Below, piece after piece: positions 14,691-28,651 of a stretch of 64,000 bases of DNA. The translations under genes were made by a program, and so were the position numbers. How positions within the stretch are numbered: the stretch's first letter is position 1; every line of letters begins with the position of its first letter. The notes beneath the pieces were generated by a model, which was given only the letters and a program-made list of their open reading frames with translations, had not been told where the DNA came from and made no database searches. The stretch lies in NCBI RefSeq assembly GCF_013186535.1, contig NZ_JABMCZ010000005.1, forward strand, positions 744,001 through 808,000, given 5' to 3'. Origin of the DNA: Nocardia terpenica. Lineage in GTDB: Bacteria; Actinomycetota; Actinomycetes; Mycobacteriales; Mycobacteriaceae.

Positions 14691-14717
14691 GATCCCGGCC
14701 AAAAGCACGCCGGGATC
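14691..14717. repeat. Dispersed palindromic repeat, solo arm (copy 2)
   Basis: GATCCCGGC (14691-14699) and GCCGGGATC (14709-14717) form a perfect 9-bp stem around caaaagcac. It begins at the base after the ROK stop codon and contains the same CCGGCCAAAAGCACGCCGG core as the paired copies elsewhere. It may act as a terminator or as a processing stem between the regulator and the more highly expressed binding-protein gene. Confidence 0.75.
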
Positions 14718-14749
14718 GACTAGTTCAACGCGCTCAGGAGAACCATCAC

Positions 14750-16093
14750 ATGCGCAGATCCACATCTCGTACCTTCGCCGTCCTCGCGGCTACCGCCACC
14801 GTCGCTCTGTTGGCGACCGCCTGCACCGGGCAGAGTTCCGGGGGCGGGGCGGACGGTTCGGATGCCGGTAAGGATGTCACCATTACGTTCTGGCACGGGT
14901 GGAGTCAGGACAACGAGGTCAAGGGCATTACCGACAATGTGAACGCATTCGAGAAGCTGCATCCCAATATTCACGTCAAGCTGGTCGGCAATGTCTCCGA
15001 CGACAAGATCGAGCAGGCGTTGCGGGCCGGTGGCGCGGACGGGCCGGATGTGGTCTCCTCCTTCTCGACCGATTCCGTCGGCAAGTTCTGCTCGGCGGGC
15101 GTGTGGACCGATCTGACGCCGAACCTGAGGAAGGACCACATCGATCCGGCCGCGACGTTCCCGGCCGCCATGCTGAAATACAGTGCGTTCGAGGGCAATC
15201 AGTGCTCGCTGCCGCTGCTGGGCGACGCCTACGGCCTGTACTACAACAAGTCCGCCTTCGCCGCCGCCGGAATCACCGCGCCGCCCAAGACCTTCAGCGA
15301 ATTCGAGGCCGACGCGGTCAAATTGACCATTCCCGAGGGCGACGGCTTCAAGCAGCTCGGCTTCATGCCGAACTACCACGGCTACGAGACCACCCCCGCC
15401 CACTATCTCGGCCAGTACGGCGCAACGTATTTCGGCCCCGACGGCAAGTCGAACATCGCCGACGACCCGAGGGTCGCCGCCATGTACACCTGGCAGAAGA
15501 ATCTGGTCGGCAAGCTGGGCGGCTTCGACAAGCTGGAGAAGTACCGCACCACCTTCGGCGACGAGTACAGCGCCAAGAACCCGTTCGAGACCGGCCAGGT
15601 GGCCATGTCGCTGGACGGCGAGTGGCGCACCGCCTCACTGGCCGACGACAAGGTCGGATTCGACTGGGCCACAGCGCCTTTCCCCGTGCCCGACGATCAG
15701 GCCGCCAGCTACGGCCGCGGCTACCAGACCGGCACCATCGTCGGCATCGCCAAGTCCAGCCGCAAGCAGACCGCGGCCTGGGAGCTGGTGAAGTTCCTGA
15801 CCACCGACACCGACGCGGTGGTGAACTTCGCCAACGCCATTCACAACGTGCCGAGCACCAACGCCGCCCTGCATTCGCCGAAGCTGGTGGCCGACGCCAA
15901 CTTCAAGACCTTCCTCGACATCGCGAAGAACCCGGACTCCTCGACCACCCCGGCCAGCATCAACGGCGGCGCGTACCAGATCTCGATGCGCAACTTCGGT
16001 TACGACTTCGAGGCCGGGAAGGTGCCGGATCTGCACGCGGGCCTGGTCGCCACCGCCAAGGAAATCGACGAGGCCGTCGCCCAGGCGAAGTGA
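14750..16093 (+). CDS. Sugar-binding lipoprotein of a CUT1 ABC importer
   Basis: The 447-residue protein has a lipoprotein signal peptide with lipobox LLATAC at about residues 20-25. A type 1 extracellular solute-binding fold follows (TITFWHGWSQDNEVKGITDN, DGPDVVSSFSTDSVGKFCSA, ETGQVAMSLDGEWRTASLAD). It would be anchored outside the membrane and hand an oligosaccharide or disaccharide to the two permeases downstream. The cluster with GH4 and a sugar kinase suggests a beta-glucoside or amino-sugar disaccharide; this is inference. The SBP stop overlaps the GTG of the next gene. Confidence 0.92.
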   Translation: MRRSTSRTFAVLAATATVALLATACTGQSSGGGADGSDAGKDVTITFWHGWSQDNEVKGITDNVNAFEKLHPNIHVKLVGNVSDDKIEQALRAGGADGPDVVSSFSTDSVGKFCSAGVWTDLTPNLRKDHIDPAATFPAAMLKYSAFEGNQCSLPLLGDAYGLYYNKSAFAAAGITAPPKTFSEFEADAVKLTIPEGDGFKQLGFMPNYHGYETTPAHYLGQYGATYFGPDGKSNIADDPRVAAMYTWQKNLVGKLGGFDKLEKYRTTFGDEYSAKNPFETGQVAMSLDGEWRTASLADDKVGFDWATAPFPVPDDQAASYGRGYQTGTIVGIAKSSRKQTAAWELVKFLTTDTDAVVNFANAIHNVPSTNAALHSPKLVADANFKTFLDIAKNPDSSTTPASINGGAYQISMRNFGYDFEAGKVPDLHAGLVATAKEIDEAVAQAK

Positions 16094-17058
16094 ATCACCC
16101 CATGGCACTATCGATTTCGGCTCAACCGGCGGCGCTGCGGCGCAGGCGCCGTCGGCGGACGCTGCGCACGCTGGCGTTCCTGTCGCCGTGGCTGATCGGG
16201 TTCACCGCCTTCTTCGCCTACCCGCTGGTCTCGACCGTCTACTTCTCGTTCATGAAGTACGACGGGTTCACCGCGCCGACCTTCACCGGCCTGCGGAACT
16301 GGAGCTACGTCCTCGGCAAGTATCCGCCCTTCTGGCAGGGGCTGGGCAACACCCTGTGGCTGGTCGTGGTGATGGTGCTGCTGCGGGTGATCTTCGGGCT
16401 CGGAATCGGGTTGCTGGTCACCCGAATCAAGACCGGGGTCGGGTTCTTCCGCACCGTGTTCTATCTCCCGTATCTGGCCCCGCCGGTGGCGGCCACCATG
16501 GCCTTCGCCTTCCTGCTGAATCCGGGCACCGGGCCGGTGAATCACCTGCTGGGGAATCTCGGTCTGCCGCAACCGGGTTGGTTCACCGACCCGTCCTGGT
16601 CCAAGCCCGCGCTGACGATGCTGGCGGTGTGGGGCATCGGCGATCTGATGGTCATCTTCATGGCCGCGCTGCTGGACGTGTCCCGCGAGCAGTACGAGGC
16701 GGCCGAGCTGGACGGGGCCGGGGGGTGGCAGCGGTTCCGGTACATCACGCTGCCGAACATCACCCCGATCGTGCTGTTCGCGGTGGTGACCGGCGTCATC
16801 CAGACCATGCAGTACTACACCCAGGCCATCGTCGCCGGGAAGGTCGCCAGCGGCAAGATCGCCGGTGCGGGTGAGCAATTCGAGCCCGGCTACCCGCACG
16901 GCTCCACCTGGACGCTGCCGCAGATGATCTACAACCTCGGCTTCCAGCGCTTCGACACCGGTTCGGCGTGCGTGGTCGCGGTGATCCTGTTCGCGCTCTC
17001 GATGGCCTTCACCTCGCTGCTGCTGCGGCGCAGATCCGGCTTCCTACAGGAGGACTGA
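16090..17058 (+). CDS. Sugar ABC permease, MalF/UgpA type
   Basis: The 322-residue protein (318 if the ATG at 16102 is used) has a basic N-terminus (RRRRRRRTLRT) and six predicted membrane helices, starting LAFLSPWLIGFTAFFAYPLV. The EAA loop is present as EQYEAAELDGAGGWQRF, which docks the ATPase. It pairs with the following MalG-type permease. GTG at 16090 gives a GTGA overlap with the binding-protein stop. An insert of about 35 residues between the fifth and sixth helices (around YTQAIVAGKVASGKIAGAGE) is typical of chitobiose/cellobiose-type permeases. Confidence 0.92.
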   Translation: MNHPMALSISAQPAALRRRRRRRTLRTLAFLSPWLIGFTAFFAYPLVSTVYFSFMKYDGFTAPTFTGLRNWSYVLGKYPPFWQGLGNTLWLVVVMVLLRVIFGLGIGLLVTRIKTGVGFFRTVFYLPYLAPPVAATMAFAFLLNPGTGPVNHLLGNLGLPQPGWFTDPSWSKPALTMLAVWGIGDLMVIFMAALLDVSREQYEAAELDGAGGWQRFRYITLPNITPIVLFAVVTGVIQTMQYYTQAIVAGKVASGKIAGAGEQFEPGYPHGSTWTLPQMIYNLGFQRFDTGSACVVAVILFALSMAFTSLLLRRRSGFLQED

Positions 17059-17061
17059 GCC

Positions 17062-17952
17062 GTGACCATCACCTCCGCGCCCCCGATCTCGATGCCCGAC
17101 ACCGTGGTTCCCGTTCGCGGCGCCCGGCGCAAGGCGCTGCTGGAGTGGGTCGCGGTGCACGCCTTGGCGATCGCGGGCGCGCTGCTGTTCCTGATGCCGT
17201 TCGCGTTCGTGTTCCTCACCTCGGTGATGTCGGACCGGCAGGCACTGACCTCGGACCTGTGGCCCGCGAACTGGCAGTGGGACAACTATGTCCACGTCTG
17301 GCGCACACCGGGATTCCTCACCTGGTGGCGGAATACCCTGCTGTACGCCGGGGCCGGTACCGCGCTGACGCTGCTGTCCAGCGTTCCGGTCGCCTACGCG
17401 CTCGCGAAATTCCGGTTCCGGGGCCGCAATCTGGCGCTGATGGCGGTCGTGTCGATGATGATGCTGCCGCCGCAGGTCACCGTGATCCCCATGTATCTGG
17501 TGTGGGCCAACCAGTTTCATCTCACCGGGTCGCTGTGGCCGCTGATCGTTCCGCTGGCCTTCGGGGACGCGTTCTCGATCTTCCTGCTGCGGCAGTTCCT
17601 GCTGACCATTCCCGACGAGTACGTGGAGGCGGCCCGCATCGACGGCTGCGGTCATCTGCGGACGCTGATCCGGGTGGTGCTGCCGATGTCCAAGCCGGGC
17701 ATCGCGGCGGTGGCGCTGTTCCAGTTCTTCTATTGCTGGAACGACTATTTCGGGCCGCAGATCTATGCCAGCGACAATCCGGCCGCGTGGACGCTCAGCT
17801 ACGGGCTGGAGTCGTTCAAGAGCGCCCACCACACCGATTGGAATCTCACCATGGCCGCCACCCTGCTGGTGATGGCGCCGGTGATGATCGTGTTCTTCTT
17901 CGCCCAGCGAGCCTTCATCGAAGGCGTGACACTGACAGGGGTGAAAGGCTGA
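17062..17952 (+). CDS. Sugar ABC permease, MalG type
   Basis: The 296-residue inner membrane protein has six helices (first about residues 32-56, AIAGALLFLMPFAFVFLTSV). The EAA motif DEYVEAARIDGCGHLRTLIR confirms a CUT1 permease. It starts three bases after the stop of its partner permease and its stop overlaps the ATG of the GH4 gene (TGATG), so the genes are translationally coupled. No ATP-binding subunit is encoded in this operon; a shared ATPase of the MsiK type, or the UgpC-like one at 44804, would be needed. Confidence 0.92.
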   Translation: MTITSAPPISMPDTVVPVRGARRKALLEWVAVHALAIAGALLFLMPFAFVFLTSVMSDRQALTSDLWPANWQWDNYVHVWRTPGFLTWWRNTLLYAGAGTALTLLSSVPVAYALAKFRFRGRNLALMAVVSMMMLPPQVTVIPMYLVWANQFHLTGSLWPLIVPLAFGDAFSIFLLRQFLLTIPDEYVEAARIDGCGHLRTLIRVVLPMSKPGIAAVALFQFFYCWNDYFGPQIYASDNPAAWTLSYGLESFKSAHHTDWNLTMAATLLVMAPVMIVFFFAQRAFIEGVTLTGVKG

Positions 17953-19238
17953 TGCCCGCACTCAAACTGGCCATCGTCGGCGGTGGCTCCACCTACACAC
18001 CCGAGCTGATCGACGGATTCGCCCGGCTCCGCGACACCCTCCCCGTCCGGGAGCTGGTGCTGGTCGATCCGGCCGCCGACCGGCTGGAGCTGATCGCCGG
18101 GCTGGCCCGGCGCATCCTCGCCCGGCAGGGCCATCCGGCCCGGATCACCACGGCCGCTTCGGTTTCCGGCGTCGAGGACGCCGACGCGGTGCTGCTGCAG
18201 CTGCGGGTCGGCGGGCAGGCCGCCCGCAACGAGGACGAGACCTGGCCGCTGGACTGCGGCTGCGTCGGCCAGGAGACCACCGGCGCGGGCGGTCTGGCCA
18301 AGGCGCTGCGGACCGTGCCGGTGGTGCTCGACATCGCGGAGGCGGTCCGGCGGGCCAATCCGGACGCCTGGATCATCGACTTCACCAATCCGGTCGGCAT
18401 CGTCACCCGCGCCCTGCTGAACGCCGGGCACCGGGCCGTCGGCCTGTGCAATGTGGCGATCGGATTTCAGCGAAAGTTCGCGCGGCACTTGGGTGTCGAG
18501 CCCGAGCTGATCCGCCTCGACCACCTCGGCCTCAATCACCTGACGTGGGAGCGCGGGGTCACGCTGCTCGACCGGCCGGACGCGACGGACGGGCAGGAGG
18601 TGCTGCCCAAGCTGCTCGCCGACTTCGGCGCGGAGATCGCCGAGGACATTCGCCTGCCGCTGTCGCTGGTGCAGCATCTCGGCGTCGTCCCGTCCTACTA
18701 TCTGCGGTACTTCTATCAGCACGATGTGGTGGTGGACGAGTTGCGCGCCAAGGGATCTCGCGCGGCGGAGGTGGCGGCCATCGAGCGGCGGCTGCTGGAC
18801 CTGTATGCCGATCCGCGGCTGGACAGCAAGCCGGAACTGCTCGAAAAGCGCGGCGGCGCCTACTATTCCGAGGCCGCCGTGCAGCTTCTCGCCGCGCTGC
18901 TCGGCACCGGGTCGAGCACCGGCATCCAGGTGGTGAACACCCGCAACGACGACATCCTCCCGTTCCTGCCGGAGGACGCGGTGATCGAGGTGCCCGCGCG
19001 GGTGGAGGGCGGCGTGGTGCAGCCGCTGCCGCAGCGCCCGGTCGAGCCGCTGTTCGAGGGCCTGATCGCGCACGTCTCCGCGTACGAGGAACTGGCGCTG
19101 CGCGCGGCGGTCGACGGCAGTCGCGATCGGGTGTTCGATGCGCTGCTGGCGCATCCGCTGGTCGGGCAGTTCGATCGTGCCGAGCAGCTCACCGACCGGC
19201 TGATCGCCCACAATCGCGCGTATCTGAGCTGGGCGTGA
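17952..19238 (+). CDS. Family 4 glycoside hydrolase (6-phospho-beta-glucosidase-like)
   Basis: The 428-residue cytoplasmic enzyme shows the GH4 NAD-binding start KLAIVGGGSTYTPELIDGFA, DFTNPVGIVTRALL and the metal-binding cysteine in GLCNVAIGF. The histidine region DHLGLNHLTW and the QVVNTRNDDILPFLPEDAVI block follow. GH4 enzymes use NAD and a divalent metal and cleave sugars that usually carry a 6-phosphate. In this operon the phosphate cannot come from a PTS, because uptake is by an ABC transporter; the adjacent kinase is the likely source. The closest group by eye is the LicH/BglT 6-phospho-beta-glucosidases. Confidence 0.9.
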   Translation: MPALKLAIVGGGSTYTPELIDGFARLRDTLPVRELVLVDPAADRLELIAGLARRILARQGHPARITTAASVSGVEDADAVLLQLRVGGQAARNEDETWPLDCGCVGQETTGAGGLAKALRTVPVVLDIAEAVRRANPDAWIIDFTNPVGIVTRALLNAGHRAVGLCNVAIGFQRKFARHLGVEPELIRLDHLGLNHLTWERGVTLLDRPDATDGQEVLPKLLADFGAEIAEDIRLPLSLVQHLGVVPSYYLRYFYQHDVVVDELRAKGSRAAEVAAIERRLLDLYADPRLDSKPELLEKRGGAYYSEAAVQLLAALLGTGSSTGIQVVNTRNDDILPFLPEDAVIEVPARVEGGVVQPLPQRPVEPLFEGLIAHVSAYEELALRAAVDGSRDRVFDALLAHPLVGQFDRAEQLTDRLIAHNRAYLSWA

Positions 19239-20278
19239 ACGAACAGGTCGCGGGTGTTCTGGCCATCGATGGCGGGAACAGCAAAACGGATGTGGCGCTG
19301 GTGGCGATCGACGGGACGGTGCTCGGCAGTGCGCGCGGCGATGGGTTCCGGCCGCATCGCGACGGCGCGGAGGCGGCCATCGAACGGCTCGCGCCGCTGG
19401 TCGAGGCGGTGGCCGCGCAGGCCGGGCTGACGCCCGGGCGGGTGCTCGCCTCCCGGGTGAGCGCCTGCATGGCCAATGCCGACCTACCCGTCGAGGAACA
19501 GCGGCTGCATGCCGCGATCGCGGCCCGCCCCTGGGGCGTGACCTGCGCCGTCGCCAACGACACCTTCGGTCTGCTGCGCGCCGGAACCGACGGCCCGCGC
19601 GGAGTCGCGGTGGTGTGCGGCGCCGGAATCAATTGCGTCGGACTGCTTCCCGACGGCCGCACCGCGCGCTTCCCCGCCCTGGGCAAGCTCACCGGCGACT
19701 GGGGCGGAGGCGGCGGCATGGCGGCCGAGGCCATGTGGCACGCCGCCCGCGCCGAGGACGGCCGCGGCGACCCGACGGCCCTCTCCGCCACCATCGGCGC
19801 CCACTTCGCCCTCCCCGGCGCCAACGCGGTAGCCGAAGCAATCCACCTGGGCCACATACCGAGACACCGCCTGCACGAACTGGTCAAGGTCCTGTTCACC
19901 ACCGCCGAAGCAGGCGACCCCACCGCCCTCCATCTGATCGACCGCCAAGCCGACGAAATCACCCGCCTGGCCGTAGTAGCCCTACGCCGCCTCGACCTCC
20001 TGAACGAACCCACCCCCCTGATCCTCGGCGGCGGCGTCCTCGCCGCCCGCCAACCCCTCCTCATCAACAACCTCACCACCCGCCTGGCAACGGCAGCCCC
20101 CCTCGCCAACCCCCGAATAGTCGTAGCCCCACCGGTTCTCGGCGCAGCCCTCCTCGGCTTGGACCACCTCGACGCACCCCCAACCGCCCACCACCGCCTC
20201 CGCGCCGCGTATCCGACGGTGACGGCCCCACAAACCACCGAAGGTGATGAGGTGCACGAGGACCGAGCAGCGGGCTGA
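19235..20278 (+). CDS. BadF/BcrA-type ATPase, N-acetylglucosamine kinase-like sugar kinase
   Basis: The GTG at 19235 overlaps the GH4 stop by four bases. The 347-residue product has the phosphate-1 motif LAIDGGNSKTDVALV at about residues 8-22, a central VANDTFGLLRAGTDG and VVCGAGINCVGLLPDGR, and GKLTGDWGGGGGMAAEAMWH, all typical of the BadF/GlcNAc-kinase branch of the actin fold. It probably phosphorylates the imported disaccharide or the released monosaccharide. The 3' 40% of the gene switches to C- and A-ending codons, a change seen in several other genes here. It ends the operon and is followed immediately by repeats. Confidence 0.85.
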   Translation: MNEQVAGVLAIDGGNSKTDVALVAIDGTVLGSARGDGFRPHRDGAEAAIERLAPLVEAVAAQAGLTPGRVLASRVSACMANADLPVEEQRLHAAIAARPWGVTCAVANDTFGLLRAGTDGPRGVAVVCGAGINCVGLLPDGRTARFPALGKLTGDWGGGGGMAAEAMWHAARAEDGRGDPTALSATIGAHFALPGANAVAEAIHLGHIPRHRLHELVKVLFTTAEAGDPTALHLIDRQADEITRLAVVALRRLDLLNEPTPLILGGGVLAARQPLLINNLTTRLATAAPLANPRIVVAPPVLGAALLGLDHLDAPPTAHHRLRAAYPTVTAPQTTEGDEVHEDRAAG

Positions 20279-20290
20279 CAGCCGCCAGCC

Positions 20291-20397
20291 ACGGCGAGCC
20301 CATCAGCTCCACGGCAAGCCCACTCAGCTCCGCAGCAAGGCCCACCCAGTCCCACAGCAAGCCCATCCCATCCGCCCCGGCGAGCCCACCCAGGTCC
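20291..20397. repeat. Five imperfect 21-bp tandem units after the kinase gene
   Basis: Units such as ACGGCGAGCCCATCAGCTCC, ACGGCAAGCCCACTCAGCTC plus C, and GCAGCAAGGCCCACCCAGTC plus C follow one another with 20-24 base periodicity. The array fills the space between the kinase stop and the palindromic repeat at 20394. It is distinct in sequence from the GTGCTTTTGGCC family. Confidence 0.7.
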
Positions 20398-20594
20398 CGG
20401 CGTGCTTTTGGCCGGGACCCAACCGTCTTGTTCCCGGCCAAAAGCACGCCGGGAACAAGATGACGAGGCACGCCGGGACAACACGTTGAAGCACGCCGGG
20501 ACAACGCGTGAGGGCGCACCCGGACAACAGGCTCAGGGCACGCCCGGACAACACGTTGAGGCGTGCCGGGAACAAGATGATGAGCCGTGCCGGG
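20394..20594. repeat. Dispersed palindromic repeat (copy 3) with tail of about six tandem half-arms
   Basis: The paired head is at 20394-20418 (core GCGTGCTTTTGGCC) and 20431-20455 (core GGCCAAAAGCACGC). It is followed to about 20594 by degenerate 23-24 bp units built on GCACGCCGGGACAACACGTT. The tail units are related to the right arm of the head, as in the large array at 9902. The element lies between the convergent ends of the sugar operon and the acyl-CoA carboxylase gene and may act as a bidirectional terminator. Confidence 0.8.
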
Positions 20595-20625
20595 TGGGCC
20601 CGGGGTGCCAGCCCCGGGCCCGGTC

Positions 20626-26103
<5,478 letters not shown>

Positions 26104-26454
26104 TGATACTCCTACCGACGCCCTTTCTGGGAAGCGTCTTCGACGACTAGAAGCTTCTTATCTCCCAGTGGCACGCGAACGCCACCCCGAGGCTAGTTGC
26201 CTCGACGGTAAGTCCGATGACCCCTGCTCATAGCTCTACGATGAACCCATTCGGCCGGTTTCGCCCCTCGGAGCGTGCGGATTGGATAATCCCCCAAGAG
26301 ATACATACCACTCTTGCCGAGCCCAGACACCGAACCGACCGGTCCGACACTCTTCTTACTTCCCTTTGCCTCCGCTCTCGCGAGCCTCTGACATCGCCCT
26401 CCGACGATCGTCGGGAGCGTCCGGCAGGGGCCGGGCGTGGCGAAGGGAGTCGGT
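26104..26454. promoter_or_regulatory. Divergent promoter region of the carboxylase and the secreted hydrolase
   Basis: Two small palindromes lie in this gap: AGAAGCTTCT at 26149-26158, 46 bases before the carboxylase start, and the hairpin CGAGGC-tagtt-GCCTCG at 26188-26204. The first sits where an operator for the carboxylase gene would be expected. Sequence from about 26220 to 26400 is less GC-rich than the flanking genes and shows no supported ORF. Confidence 0.45.
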
Positions 26455-27930
26455 ATGCGGATGTGGACGAAGACGGTCGGGGTCGGGCTGGCGGTGTTGC
26501 TGGCCGCGGGGCTGGTCGGGTGCGGGGAGGACGCCGCGCGGGGGCCGCGGTGGTGCCCGGAGGTGGCGGGGCATCGGGTCGAGTGCGGGGTGATGGCGCG
26601 GCCGCTGGTGGACGGGAAGCCGGAGTTGGGGTCGGTCGAGGTCGGGTATGCGATGGTGCGACACGCCGGGACCGGGGCGGCGGCGGGGACGGTGCTGCCG
26701 AATCCCGGCGGGCCCGGGGTGCCGCTGATCTCGCGGGCGGCCGAGGCGGTGCAGGTGGCGGGGGCGCTGCTCGGCGATCACGATCTGCTGCTGATCGATC
26801 CGCGCGGAACCGGGGTGTCGAGCCCGCTGAACTGTGGGGTCGGCAATGACGAATTCCAGTACGGCACCAGGGAACAGCAGATCGAGGCGGTCGGGCGGTG
26901 TGGTGCACAGCTGGGGCCGCGCGCCGCGGGCTACACCTCCGCCGCCACGGTCGACGACTTCGACGCCGTCCGCGAGCGGCTCGGGATCCGAAAGCTGGTG
27001 CTGTACGGGATCTCCTACGGCACCTACCTGCTGCCGGTGTATGCGCAGCGCCATCCCGAGCACGTGCGGTCGATCGTGTTGTCCGGGGCCTACCCGCCGG
27101 ACTTCGATCGCCTGCAGCGCCCCAATGCCGAGGCGGTATCGCTTGCCCTGCACAGGATCTGCGAGCGCAGCAGGGCGTGCGACGGCGACACCGCGGTGGC
27201 CGACCTGCGCGCCGTGGCCGCGCGGCTGCGCGCCGAGCCGATCCGCGTGGCGGGTCCGCATCCGATCCTGTTGACCGAGGGCGAATTCGGGAATCTGGTG
27301 TTCGAGACCGGCAGCACGAACGTCGGTGCCGACCCGCAGGCCATGACGCCACTGGGCATGCTGCCCGCCGCCCTGCACGAGGCGGCACGCGGAAACGATG
27401 GTCCGCTACGGGAATTCACCGAGCGGGCCGCGAGCGAACCGGCCTACGAGAACATCGATCTCTATATCACCGTGGCGTGCAACGACTATCCGACCCTGTG
27501 GGCGCCGCAGGCGTCGCTCGCCGAGCGCGAGCGGCAGTACCGGCGGGCGGTGAGCGGCGTCGAACTCGGCGCGTTCAGCGGGGAGGGTTTCGGCGCGGCG
27601 CAGCGGGACGGCGGGGAGGTGTGTGTGCGCTGGCGCTCGGCCTCGCATCCGCGGCCCGATCAGCTCACCGCGCCGCTGCCCGATGTCCCGGTGCTGGTGC
27701 TGTCCGGCGATCTCGACGCCATCACCCCGGACGCCAATGGTGAGCGGGCCGCGGCTCGCTTCCGGCACGCGCGCTTCGTCTCGGTCCCGAACACCGGGCA
27801 CGTGCCCGACCTGGAGCCCAGCGGTTGCGTGGTCGGCATGATCGAGCGATTCGTGCGGACCGGCACGCCCGGGCCCACCGAGTGCGTGGCCGCCCTGCCG
27901 CCGATCGCCGTGACTCCGGTCACGAACTGA
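26455..27930 (+). CDS. Secreted alpha/beta-hydrolase lipoprotein of the TAP/S33 peptidase type
   Basis: From the ATG at 26455 (AAGGGAG upstream) the product is about 491 residues. A lipoprotein signal ends in LVGC near residue 21. The hydrolase core shows the oxyanion-loop PNPGGPGVP, DLLLIDPRGTGVSSPLNCG, the nucleophile elbow GISYGTY, the acid in LSGDLDAITP and the histidine in NTGHVPDL. The C-terminal part fits the TAP-like domain of tripeptidyl aminopeptidases. Mycobacterial relatives (SlpE/CaeA-like carboxylesterases) are also anchored lipoproteins, so esterase activity is an alternative. It is followed closely by a two-component system that might sense the envelope. Confidence 0.88.
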   Translation: MRMWTKTVGVGLAVLLAAGLVGCGEDAARGPRWCPEVAGHRVECGVMARPLVDGKPELGSVEVGYAMVRHAGTGAAAGTVLPNPGGPGVPLISRAAEAVQVAGALLGDHDLLLIDPRGTGVSSPLNCGVGNDEFQYGTREQQIEAVGRCGAQLGPRAAGYTSAATVDDFDAVRERLGIRKLVLYGISYGTYLLPVYAQRHPEHVRSIVLSGAYPPDFDRLQRPNAEAVSLALHRICERSRACDGDTAVADLRAVAARLRAEPIRVAGPHPILLTEGEFGNLVFETGSTNVGADPQAMTPLGMLPAALHEAARGNDGPLREFTERAASEPAYENIDLYITVACNDYPTLWAPQASLAERERQYRRAVSGVELGAFSGEGFGAAQRDGGEVCVRWRSASHPRPDQLTAPLPDVPVLVLSGDLDAITPDANGERAAARFRHARFVSVPNTGHVPDLEPSGCVVGMIERFVRTGTPGPTECVAALPPIAVTPVTN

Positions 27931-27964
27931 ATGGTTGACCGAAATGTCCGGTGAGAATGGCGCG

Positions 27965-28651
27965 GTGACAGATCAATCCGCGACGGTGCTGGTCGTCGAG
28001 GACGACGCCGGTGTGCGCAGCACCCTGGACCAGCTGCTGCGTTTCGAGGGCTATCGGGTGCGGCTGGCCGACGACGGCCAGCATGCCCTGGAGATCCTGG
28101 CCGAGGAGCGCCCGGATCTGGCGGTGGTGGATGTGGTGATGCCGCGACTGGACGGGCTGTCACTGTGCCGGATGCTGCGCCGCCGCGGCGATCGGCTGCC
28201 GATTCTGGTGCTCACGGCCCGGCATCAGGTCGGCGACCGGGTTGCCGGGCTCGACGCCGGGGCGGACGACTATCTGGCCAAACCGTTCGCCACCGAGGAG
28301 TTGCTGGCTCGCCTGCGGGCCCTGCTGCGGCGCAGCGCGCCCGAGGACGGGCCGCTGCTCACGGTCGGCGATCTGACGCTGGACCCCGCGACGCGCGAGG
28401 TGCGTCGCGGGGGTACCCCACTGGATCTGACCCGCACCGAGTTCGACGTGCTGGAGCTGCTGATCCGCAATCAGCGGGTGGTGCTCACCAGAAGCCGTAT
28501 CTACGAACACATCTGGGGCTACGACTTCGACACCGAATCGCGGTCGCTGGATGTGTACATCGGGTATCTGCGCCGCAAGACCGAGGTGGGCGGCGCGCCG
28601 CGCCTGATCCACACCGTCCGCAATGTCGGCTACACCATCAAGTCGCAATGA
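27965..28651 (+). CDS. OmpR/PhoB-family response regulator
   Basis: Using the GTG at 27965 the protein has 228 residues; ATG 27944 or TTG 27935 would lengthen it slightly. The receiver domain (about residues 5-118) has the acidic pair in VVEDDAG, the phospho-accepting Asp56 in VVDVVMP, T/S in LTAR and the lysine in KPF. The C-terminal winged helix (about 130-225) contains LDLTRTEFDVLELLIRNQRV and IYEHIWGYDFDTESRSLDVY, close to the MprA/PrrA/TcrA group. It overlaps the histidine kinase start (ATGA), so the two form one unit. Confidence 0.94.
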   Translation: MTDQSATVLVVEDDAGVRSTLDQLLRFEGYRVRLADDGQHALEILAEERPDLAVVDVVMPRLDGLSLCRMLRRRGDRLPILVLTARHQVGDRVAGLDAGADDYLAKPFATEELLARLRALLRRSAPEDGPLLTVGDLTLDPATREVRRGGTPLDLTRTEFDVLELLIRNQRVVLTRSRIYEHIWGYDFDTESRSLDVYIGYLRRKTEVGGAPRLIHTVRNVGYTIKSQ

